From Lanius collurio (taxonomy: Eukaryota > Chordata > Aves > Passeriformes > Laniidae), in contig JACBWW010000007.1 of the NCBI GenBank assembly GCA_020086605.1, positions 23,520,956 to 23,584,955 of the forward strand: a stretch of DNA of 64,000 nt, read 5' to 3'. The notes under the pieces were generated by a model. It was not told where the DNA came from. It ran no database searches and worked only from the letters and a program-made list of their open reading frames with translations. This document shows positions 54,193 through 64,000 of this stretch, piece after piece. Within the stretch, counting starts at the first letter, position 1; each line of letters starts with the position of its first letter. Position numbers and translations under genes: made by a program.

Positions 54193-55676
54193 CAGGTGGT
54201 GTCTCCAATGACTCAAAGGCACTGGCATAGCTCCTGCCATGCTCCTGTCCATAACAAGGTTGGAGTTACTGCGATCAGGCAGTACCCCATGCCTCAGGTG
54301 GAGAGCAGCCTTTGTCCCAGCAGTACCCAGCACAATGCAATGTTATGGTGGTGATGGGTTTGGTAATTGGATAGGAAGGAAGAAAGAAGGCATTTCATGG
54401 CCGTGTTTTAACTGCTAGCCACAGGGCACAGTATAACCATACTTGTAGGTGCAAGGCTGGCTAAATCCAGCAGGCACTGGAAACCACTTTGACATCAACT
54501 AGATTCCTGTTAAATGCTTTAAGTGTATTCCTATTGGGAATGGTGCCTGGTGGTTTGTTTCAGGACTCAGGCCACCTGAGGCAGAGCATCACTCTAGATC
54601 CTGGAGAGAGGTATCCCCTCCAACAAGCCCAGCAAGCCCAGAAGTCTGCTGGGTGTGATCTGTCTCTGTTCCCCGCCTAGGCTTTGTTTTCAGCCAGTGG
54701 GCAGATTTCCCCCTACCCAGAGGAAGACAAACTTCTCTAGAGGTGCTGCTTCTGAAATCTCAGGGGTCCTCCTGCTGTTAGCTGTCTGCCTGAGGAAGGT
54801 CACTTTGCCTCAGTAGTGGAAACATGAGCTCAGAATTAAAGGCAAGAGTAAAGCTGAGGCCCTCCTATGGGGCCACATAAGAGCATCCATCCTATGGATG
54901 GGCACAAAGCTGGACAGATAACCCTTGAGAGGCACCCTTCATGTCAGGCCCCTGACCTGGGCGTGCCTGCACTCCTGGGATCCTCTGGCAATCAAAGAGG
55001 CAGCAAGCCTCTCCTCTGAGCTATCTGCTGGATGCTGTGCTGTTTCTGCTCTGGCTTCCTAGGGAGCCAGCATCCTCTGTCTGGAAACATAAAGGTCTTA
55101 AGTGCCTTAAGCAGATCGTATGAGAGACTCCCTCCTCTGCTCCACCTCATCAGAGGGTTGGCAATTGGTGGTAACACACACAGGTGAGAGGAGAACAAAG
55201 GAAATCTCCTTTATTTCTGGAAGAAGAAAAAGAATGCTCCATTTTTCTTTTAAAGTACGATTCATTTATTCATAGTACTTGGGTTTTAATCTGTCAGGGA
55301 ATAACGACCCATTATTTTATACTTATGGGAAATGACACTTTCTAGTACCTGGTATTTGCCGCTGTCAAATTATATATGTCAGCATCTGTCACTCTCCAGC
55401 ATTACTTAACGAATGAGTTTTGCATATCCCAATGAGCTTCTACTAGAATGGAGAAAAATATTAACACCTCTTCTGGCAACTGTACAGACTGACTGCTTTT
55501 TTGGCAAATCCACTTCTGCTCTGTATAGTCTTACCATATACAGCCTAGGCTGCATTGTTTCAAAGGTTGTAATGGGCCTATTAAATACACAAACACACAT
55601 TTCTGCTTCAATGGACTATTTTGCTTTCCTAATTCAATTGACTTAATGAAAAATGAAAATGACAGTGTTAAATCAG
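54193..55676. other. Intergenic, nothing recognised
   Basis: Unique-looking sequence between two CR1 copies, without recognisable exons. Confidence 0.55.
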
Positions 55677-56205
55677 AGAGAATCACAGAGAGTCACAGAG
55701 TAGTTAAGGTTGGAAGGGAACAATGGAGATGATCTAGTCCAACCACCCTCAAGGCAGGGTCACCTAATGCAGGTGACACAGGAACGTGTCCAGGTGGGTT
55801 TTAAATGTCTCCAAATAAGGATATTCCATGACCTCCCTGGGCAGACTGTTCCAGTGATTGGTCAGCCTCAATGAAAAGAAGTTCTTCCTCATGTTGAGGT
55901 GAAACATCTTGTGGTTTAGTTTATGGCCATTGTTCCTTGTCCCGTCTCTGGGCATCACTGAAAAGAGTCCAGCACCATCTTCTTGGCACCCACCTTTGAG
56001 ATATTTATATGCATTGATGAGATCTCCTTTCAGTCTTCTCCAGACCAAACAGGCCCAGCTCCCTTAAGTGTCTCTTCAAGAAAGATGTTCCAGACCTGTA
56101 ATCATCTTTGTGGCTCTCTGCTAGACCCTCTCCTGTAGCTCCTGGACCTTACTTGGGGTATCCAGTTTATAGCTGATCTATATACAGAGGCAAGACCATT
56201 CCTTG
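55677..56205 (-). mobile_element. CR1 LINE, 5'-truncated, antisense
   Basis: Reverse-complement CR1 of about 530 bp. Landmarks are GAATCACAGAGAGTCACAGA, AGGTTGGAAGGGAACAATGG, CTCCCTGGGCAGACTGTTCC, GAGATCTCCTTTCAGTCTTC and TCTCCAGACCAAACAGGCCC. Its inner end is approximate. Confidence 0.92.
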
Positions 56206-57096
56206 GTAGATATTCTTTACATTAGCTCACAGAAAGAACCGTTTTCATTGTCACAAATTCTTCTTATTTTTCTACATTGCAAACTGATACAAACTTTAAA
56301 AAAACACCTTATCTGTTGCAACATAGAGCTGTTTACCTAGATGCTATTTACCAATACCAAGTGAGCAAGCACATGATTAGCACAAAGGAATGACTTTGCT
56401 TTTAAGGCTCATTGTGTCACTGTGATTTAAGTAAAGCAAGAAAGAACAGAAGCCAGACAAGTCAAAGAGCAAGCAACATGTGATGCTGCTCCAGGGAGGA
56501 AGGATATTTTGTGCCATACTGAAGGGCATATTAGTATTTCTTGATTTATTTTTTTCATATAAGAGAAACTCCAATGACAACTCATATTCCTCACTAATGA
56601 GCTTTCCAAGATCACTGAGGCTTTTGGGCTCTTCATGCAATCCATTGGCAAGACCCTGGACCTGTCTTAGAGATGTGAATCTACCATCAGGCTAGAAACT
56701 TTGGTCTAGGTCTCCTGCTGCAGGGTGGACCATAACCTGTCACCTTGATTTTAGGGAAGATGACTGTGGAATATTGAAGCAAATGTATTTTTTAATATTG
56801 GGTTCTGTGCATTCTAACATAGTGTGTTAACCATTCTCACTGGAAACTCTAGGAGGGAGAAGTGTTATGTCCTCAAGTGTGTCATGCAGAAGAAATTTCC
56901 TGTTGAACTTTCACATCCAGACACAGCTGCTCCTGGTATGAGATACAAAACCCAGGTATTTCAGAACCAATCTATATTTTAAAGAGGATCCTGTTTGCTG
57001 GGACTCCCTACTCTGATGCATGGCAGTTGCCAAATCTCAGTACACTATTGGCACTTAACAATTCTGTGAACCGACGTGTTTTCCATGGCTAAACAC

Positions 57097-57232
57097 ATGG
57101 AAGTGCTCAAGGCCAGGCTGGATGGAGCTCTGAGCAACTTGGTCTAGTGAAAGCTATCCCTGCCCATTTCAGGGGCATTGGAACAAGATGATCTCTAAGG
57201 TCCCTTCCAATTCAAACCATTCTATGACTTTA
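57097..57232 (+). mobile_element. CR1 LINE 3' fragment, short
   Basis: About 135 bp of sense CR1 3' end: GGAAGTGCTCAAGGCCAGGC, GAGCAACTTGGTCTAGTG, AGGTCCCTTCCAATTCAAAC and a CCATTCTATGACTTTATAA tail, slightly diverged. Confidence 0.9.
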
Positions 57233-58860
57233 TAATTGAAACATTGAGTTAGCAACAAGTAGGACTGCTCTGCCAGAAGCCTATTGCCACCTTGTTTCCT
57301 GCTTAGACCTACTTTTCTACAATTCAAATAGGTGAAAATGGATGCACCCCAAAGGGTTGGAAGTTACTGAATCTTTCCTTACACTGAATTGAACCTCAAC
57401 TGGCACAGCTGAGTCCTGAAGATTTCATGAAGTTTCCTGCTGATGAAACTGGTGGATACCACCCACAGACAAGAGAAATCCCTACTGACAGCTGAGAACT
57501 GTAGGACAAAATAGTGAAACTCATCATCCTGCATAAAGTCCTACAAAATAAAGCTGGCTCCTAGTTCCAGTTTACTCATACCCACAAACATCTGTGCCAT
57601 TACCCAATACATTTAATCATGGAAATAATTTAAGTTGTTCCCTTGCTCATACCATTTTAATAATTGAGCAGAAAATCAGCCCTGATATGTTTCTTTCCCC
57701 ATAGTATTATGGGGAAACATATGAAACAATATATGTCTGTGAGCTAATGGCCAAAATGGAAACCCAAGATGAAGATAGAGCAATACTACAAAGGAAAATA
57801 AATCACTGATGTCATGAGTTCACCAAGTACTGCTATTAAAAAAGGAAAACTATTTTCTGAAATTCTTCTTCTGTTGTTTCCCTGGCCAAAGCTGGTTATC
57901 AGATTCAAACTGGATATAAGAAATTGCTTTATATCGAAAGTCAAATTTTCAGCACTTAAATAGCACTTCTTGGACTACTTAAGGACTCATATAATTGTCT
58001 GATATATCCTAATAACAGTGATTCCAGTTATTTGTTTTGGAGGTTGATTTTTTCCCCAAGCCCTTCATTTATATTTGTATTGACAAAAGAAAGAAAAAAG
58101 AAGTATCAGTATTCATAAGAATTGGAACTTATTTTAGCAATATTTCAGATATTAGCCATGGGATTAATCTAAGTGAACAGATAGCTCCACTCTAGATGTC
58201 TTCTATCTCTCAACTAATCAGCTCTGGCTTCCTCAATACAGAAAGGAATAGAGGCATTACAGGCACAACCTTAAAGGCAGCATCTAAAATACATATCCAG
58301 TGAATCTCACTACACATCTAATTTTCTTCATTAATGAAGGAACAAACATGGAGTAATGAGATGAGCTGTAAGCATCTATGGGACAGAGATCTAAAGTAAA
58401 CTCACAGGAATTCTATGATCAGAAAATAAAAAGATTAATGAGAATCAGGTTACCCTCGAGTTTATGCACTTTTACGGAAACCTGAGTACTCAGTGCTCCT
58501 TTTTATGGAATACTGTGTGCAATAGGGATTATTTGAGCAGCATGCTTAATGGGGAATAACAAAGTTTGCTAGAATAAATAAATAAGTAACAAGAAATCTC
58601 AAGAACAAAGATGAACATGTGGATAGTTGATCTCAGTTGGCAAAGGCTCAAATTAAAACACTTCAGTGAAATCACTGATAGTAAACCATGAAATCAGAGC
58701 CACTGACCTGAAGCACAGGCTAGACCTAGCATCACAATATTTTTACTCCTCTAAAATGCTTTAAGACGGTTTCCTGTTTTAGCCATTTGGACATTAATTC
58801 ACGATGTTTTAGTGTGCCTACAAAACCTTTTTCAATTGGGCAAATCACCAAAATAAAATA
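57233..58860. other. Intergenic, AT-rich, nothing recognised
   Basis: Unique-looking AT-rich sequence without repeats or genes that I can support. Confidence 0.5.
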
Positions 58861-58899
58861 TAAACCAGCAGTGAACTAATGTAGTTTGTGTGGCATTAA

Positions 58900-59215
58900 A
58901 GAACATGCATGATAAATTTTGGATTTGAAATACAATAAATCAGTCATTTAAATTTAATATAAGCCGCATAATTTAATTCTGCTTCATTAGCCTATATAAA
59001 CACAATAAAATCTGTCAAATGCAAACAAAGGGCCTCCTGGAGGTGATATTTTAATTGTAATAAAACTGTCATCTAGATTAAGAGGCCAGCTGAACAATTA
59101 ATTTCTTCATAGACGTTAACACTGTTCTAGAAAATGAGCTTTAGCTTTAATTTCTGCTGATGCCTTTGTGCTCAGAAACAAGAAATTTGCTTGCAGTAGA
59201 AAGCAGAAGCAATCT
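58900..59215. promoter_or_regulatory. AT-rich repeat-free block with clustered homeodomain-like sites
   Basis: Contains many TAAT/ATTA cores (ATTTAATATA, CATAATTTAATTC, TTTTAATTGTAATAAAAC, CAATTAATTT), two CTGTCA words of TALE type, an ATGCAAA octamer-like word and ACAAAG of SOX type. The mix resembles vertebrate conserved non-coding enhancers, but conservation cannot be tested from one sequence and AT-rich DNA yields such words by chance. Confidence 0.25.
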
Positions 59216-60861
59216 GCTCCATAACCCTAGCACCACATCAGAAGAAAAAGGAGAGGGAGGGAAGGTCTGGCTTCTGGCATGAAGCCTCTGCTACTTCCTA
59301 TTGCATTTCACATAAATGGGCCTTTAGCTTAGAGATAGGATTTAGGGAAAGACCTTTTAACCTAGTCAAACATCATCCAGTATGCTTTAGCCAGGTAGGA
59401 AGATGGGATTTTTTGATGCAGGGGCCCCCTGAATGGACCAGGGCACCAGAAAGGCACATCCAGACTGCCCTGGCATATTGCCTCCCACCGGAGTCCCTGT
59501 TCCCTCAGAGGGGCATAAGTTACCACTCAGCAACACACACTCATTGACAAAATTGTACATGCATTTCCTTCTGCTTGCCAGTGGGAAAAAGTATATTGGT
59601 TTGGGTTTTTTTTTTTTCCCCCTTAAAATCTTAATACAACTTGTGGCTTAATTTAGTTGGCTGAGAAGCAAAACACTCAGCTCTTCCACTGATTGGCTTT
59701 AATTGCTTCACTAGATGTCTTTCAGCTGGTAACTATGAAATATTCACAAGTGACAGAATCTAATTTCAGCTGGGACAGTTGACTATCAGAGTCTAATTTT
59801 GTTGAATTTACCTTCCCCTCCCCTCTCTTGTCCATATACATTTGTGCTGCTCTTCCATATTTTATTGCTTCATCCCAGATCCTCTGTAGTCTATAGAGGG
59901 AAAAAAGCAGTGAGGGCCTCTTTCATCATCCTGTTGTGAAAGCACTAACCTGCTCTGAAAGGAAAAATCATCTTTCGTGTTAAAGAGTTATGTGAATTGT
60001 TTACTTTATCCTTTGAATTTTAATCCTTAAAAGCATTTCCTCCCTAAAAATAGAGCTGCATACTTTCTAAGCCATTTAGCAGCCAGATAGAAAAGCCACC
60101 AATGTGCCTTTGACTCTGTTTTATTAATATCCCATTTAAAAAAGAAATATCTCTGTGCTCCTCTGAGTGACAGAAACAATATGAAGATTTAACAGGGGAC
60201 AAGAAGCATTGTAATTTCTTCACCAAAGAAAAGAATCTGCCACGGATTTTATGGGTGTATTTACAGTTCTTCAAAACTACTTTTTAAACTGTATCAGTTT
60301 CTTGGATTTCTTCATCCCTGGGCTGGGTATCTCTGCTGTATGCAGGGGCCAGCGGCTGCTCTTTTATTTGAGTAACTGGACACCCACTCCTGCCAGAGCC
60401 ATTAGCCAAAACATTCATAGCTGAGAAGGAACAGTGAGAGCTTAAATTTCCAAAGGTTGCAATTTCTAGAACCAAAACAGCCCCAACATTTCTGACAAGT
60501 CCCTCCTGCATCGCCCCTAATACCTGCACACTTGTCCCCCAAATGCAGGGGAGGCTTGGGTCCTGTAGCCAGTGCTGCTCCTCACACTGGGGGAGCCCAG
60601 AGAGGTGTTTGCAAAGCTGCCCATGAAACAGATTAGACACATCCTGATGATTGGTACAGTCCCCTTGCATTTTCCCTCCCTTCCTCAATGCATAGCCCTC
60701 CCTACTAGGTATTGAGTCTTGGAGCAGAGAGAACACACATCTTCTATGACCCAGCCACATGTTTTTAACAGAACAAATTTTCTGGAAGATAAAGTGCCAT
60801 ACTGGCCTTACTTGAAAAATTAGTGAAGAAGTCTTTCATATATGCAAGACATTTATTTAAT
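59216..60861. other. Intergenic, nothing recognised
   Basis: Contains a 158-codon minus-strand open frame (60284-60760) without any recognisable domain or conserved pattern. I do not call it a gene. Confidence 0.5.
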
Positions 60862-61330
60862 CAGAGAATGCATTGGGTTGGAAGGGACCTTAAAGATCAT
60901 CTAGTTCCAGCCCCTCTGCCATGGGCAGGGCGATCTTTAATTAGACCAAGTTGTTCAAAGCCCGACCCAACCTGGCTTTGAACACTTTCAGGGATGGAAC
61001 ATCCACAATTTCTCTGGTCAATCTGTTCCAGTGCCTCACAACCTGCACTGCAAAGGATTTCTTCCTAATATCTAATTATAAACCTATCCTCTTTCAGTTT
61101 GAAGTCATTCCCCCTAGTCCTCTCACTACATGCCCTTGAAAAATGTCCCTCCAGCTTTTCTTGTGGGCTCCCTTCAGGTACTGAAGGCACTACCGTAAGG
61201 TTTCCCTGAAGTCTTCTTTTCTCCATGATGAGCAACTCCAAATATCTCAACCTGTGCTCATCAGAGAGGTGCTCCAGAACTCTGATCACCTTCATGACCG
61301 TCCCCTGGACTCACTTCAGCAAGTCCAACT
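60862..61330 (-). mobile_element. CR1 LINE, 5'-truncated, antisense
   Basis: Reverse-complement CR1 3' region, the best preserved in the window. Landmarks are GGGTTGGAAGGGACCTTAAA, CTGCCATGGGCAGGGCGATC, GTTGTTCAAAGCCCGACCCA, CACAATTTCTCTGGTCAATC, TTTCTTCCTAATATCTAATT and CCAGAACTCTGATCACCTTC. Confidence 0.95.
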
Positions 61331-64000
61331 GAACCAAAACATTTCCACGTCCCTCTGATTTTTGTTGTTGTGGTTTTTTTGGCCCCCAGAGGCCTCTTGA
61401 AGATTCAGAATTAAATGGCCAGTGTATTAAAATAAACATCTTGCAGGGTTACCAGATCTCTAGATATCATCCTTATTTTGTAAGTGAAAATAAACACAGT
61501 TTGTGCAAATCAAAAAGCCATGAGGCAATTTTAACAAGTTCAGGATGGGTTTCTATTATTGAGAAGCACAACCACCCAGATGGTGGGCACAGTGGGAGTG
61601 GGAAGGGGAGAGCTCCCCACCACAGCCAGCCATCATGCTGCCCCAAAACACCTTTTTGGGCTCACCCCACTGGATGTTGTCTGTGATAATTTCTTCACTC
61701 AGCACTTGCTGGGCTGAGGGGATGGAACAGGGGCTCAGTTGTCCCTCCTGCTTGCATGGCCCTGCACCCCAGCAGGCACCAGAGCTTCTTCAGCATCACC
61801 CCTACCATGGCCCAAACCACTCCGAAATGTTTCTTTGTTTACAGAATCCAGGCTAAAGCTGTAAGCCATCACAGATAATTTCAGCCTCCAGGGAAAATGT
61901 AAAGGCTCTCTCTAAACCGGTCATATCCCAGGTCGAGCTGGGAGTGGGGTGCGGGAGCACACACTGGCCCATGCCTCTTCCTCTGAGGTGCCTCCAGAGC
62001 TTCCTGGAGCCCTGGGGCCTCTCTGCACAGAGAAGTGCAGCCAAGGCCAAGACATCCCTTTTTAGAGGCAGCTGAGTCCCTGAAACAGATTGGGATCCCA
62101 AAAGCCTATGAAGTACTTTGACAAAGTCCACCTAGCATCTTTTCACACTGACATGATTGTATAGCTTCAGGGAGTTTGTTTTTAACTGGCCACTTCAGAC
62201 AGGAACCTGGATAAACACAGTTCTGTGCAAATATATATACAGCCTGTGCAAACATTAGGATAGTATACATGCAAACAACCATATCATTCAGTTCTCCTCA
62301 AAGTCAAAGGTCCTTGGAGCAAACATTGATAATAGCCTATGTGAGAGCATGATGTAATTTTTTAAATGAATTTAAAGACAATAATGAGCTGCAGTAAAAC
62401 TTACCTTCTAAAAGTTTGGTTTCAAAATGTCTCATCACTGAGACTGTTACACTGTGGTCAGTTTATATAGGGATGGCAATTGTTTAATACAATGGAATAT
62501 AAAACAATACAGTCAGCTAATGTCTTTTATGAGGGTACTATCAGCTGAAATCACTTGGTTTAAGTAATTCCTATGAAACTATGATTGGAAAACATTTTTC
62601 CATTTCTTTGTGCTACCTTTTGTTTTCCTGGAGTTCAAAATTACCCTGTTTGTGTTAGCCTGTCATTCAGCAAGAGAAAGATGGAATAATTCCTGCATCT
62701 TTTTATAGCAGAAGGTAGTACTGTAAATAAAAGCAGTTATAAATTCATCACAAGGGGTTTAAGTTTGTTGCATCAAGCTCTTACTAAAATATCTGTGAGC
62801 CATTCATACTCCCATTGGCACATTACAGTTTTTACGCATTGGGAATCTTTAAACACTCTCTCACATACTTTTTGGTATAATGCTAGAATGAAACCAAGCA
62901 GTAGGGCAGCAACCAGCCACTTCCAACTAGTTGAAATTCAGCAAGGTTGTATTCTGATCACTTAACATAACTGCAAGTCACCTGAGATACCTGTATAATT
63001 AATAGTGCGCTTGGCACTGTTAGGTGAAGTACCATCAATGATGCCTTTAAGCACTGACATTGGTATTTATATCTTCTTTGGCTTTAGAGGTGTATCAAGG
63101 TCTGTTAAATGTATAACAAAATTCATTCAGCTATGTTTGAGCATATAGTTCTGTTTAGCAGAACCAAGGGCATGGGGTTTGTTCTGCAGTTCAAGACAAA
63201 TGTCCCTGGCTGTAGTACACTGGCTATTACATATCTAAGAGATATGTAATAAAAGATTTGTAAGAGATTTTTCCTGTTGTTGCACCTCCAGACTGAAGTT
63301 AGAAGAGTGACATCTAGAGCAATATTAATGAGTAGTCTCATCTCTTGGCAGTAAAGAGTCATATTTTTGGATACTCAATGAATGCAAGATATGATGTAAG
63401 AGCAGCTCCCACTAAAATAAGTTGAAAATTTTTTGTACAGCTATCACTAGATCAATATTTCATCAGTATATCAAATGTAACAGAATGGTGAAGGGAAGTA
63501 CTTCCCTCAACTTTGATAATTTGTGAGATTATGGTTTGTTTTCCATCCAAAAAGGAATTGGAGAATCACAATTATTAAAATTTCCATTGTCCAGTAGCCT
63601 GAAGTGTTTTTCTTTGGGCAGGGAGGAAAGAAAGAAAAAGGGAAAAAGGAAGATTAATCAAATGGAAATAGCAGATTTGGTTCTCTCTGTAGGTGCTTAA
63701 AGTACAAATTTTAACTTCGCGTATGTTTGCAGAGATATTTCCAGCTGGCTTGTGTATGGTTCACGGGCTGCATGCAAAAAACAAATTTAATGGCAAAACT
63801 TTTGTTTATACAATGGGAATACAAGAAGGAAATGTAGGTCAAAACCAGCAAAACCTAGCAGAGATTTCTCCCGTTTTGTTTCACCCCCACCTTTTCATGG
63901 CATAGTGCCAGGAAAACTCCCGAACTCAAAACAATCCTCATCCATCATTTAGGAAATGCAGAAGCAGAAGTGCTGTGGGAAAATGCAGAGGTCTCTTTTT
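61331..64000. other. Intergenic tail, nothing recognised
   Basis: No exon of a neighbouring gene is recognisable. In mammals MID1 lies downstream of CLCN4, but none of its sequence is seen here. A 12-bp stem hairpin lies at 63225-63251. Confidence 0.55.
63225..63251. other. Perfect 12-bp stem hairpin
   Basis: TATTACATATCT (63225-63236), loop AAG, then its exact reverse complement AGATATGTAATA (63240-63251). AT-rich, with no neighbouring gene; function unknown. Confidence 0.6.

Noticed and set aside
60284..60760. 158-codon minus-strand open frame in the intergenic tail
   Set aside because: No domain, no splice context and no recognisable homologue; length is compatible with chance in 64 kb.
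61331..64000. Exons of the expected downstream neighbour MID1
   Set aside because: No reading frame on either strand resembles its RING, B-box or SPRY regions; the neighbour must lie beyond the window if synteny holds.

Overview
This is a vertebrate nuclear DNA window, almost certainly from a bird and probably a songbird. The reasons are one interrupted gene with consensus GT/AG introns, several 5'-truncated CR1 LINE copies of the avian type ending in ATTCTATGATTCT-like tails, and compact solo LTRs of the kind common in passerine genomes. Nothing in it looks prokaryotic or plasmid-like. The bird assignment is inference; the exon and repeat observations are read from the sequence.

The only protein-coding gene I can support is CLCN4, the vesicular 2Cl-/H+ exchanger ClC-4, on the + strand. 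Eleven coding exons (9140-9283, 9626-9725, 16117-16304, 21639-21761, 23284-23490, 23582-23662, 24182-24727, 26734-26920, 29887-30285, 34999-35215, 36570-36660) join in frame to 2283 nt, giving 760 residues plus a stop, which is the length I know for mammalian ClC-4. The reading frame is intact. The gating glutamate (E224), proton glutamate (E281), GSGIP and GLFIP chloride-site loops, and both CBS domains are present. The promoter and leading non-coding exon(s) are not visible. Bases 1-9131 look like the intron before the start-codon exon and contain no CpG island.

Layout: 1-9131 is upstream intron or 5' flank with one CR1 tail. 9132-36660 is the CLCN4 coding part, whose introns carry a solo LTR, two antisense CR1 copies, a (TG)21 tract and a 106-bp perfect duplication. 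36661 to about 40.5 kb is the presumed 3' UTR, ending near AATAAA at 40478. From 40.5 to 64 kb is a gene-poor tail with two clear solo LTRs plus one tentative one, six more CR1 copies (one split by an LTR), microsatellites, and an AT-rich, repeat-free block near 59 kb that could be conserved regulatory DNA.

I found no new gene system. The points most worth a second look are the 106-bp perfect repeat copied beside a microsatellite with target-duplication-like flanks, the nested LTR-in-CR1 insertion, the shared antisense orientation of the LTRs, and a proline at ClC-4 residue 436.
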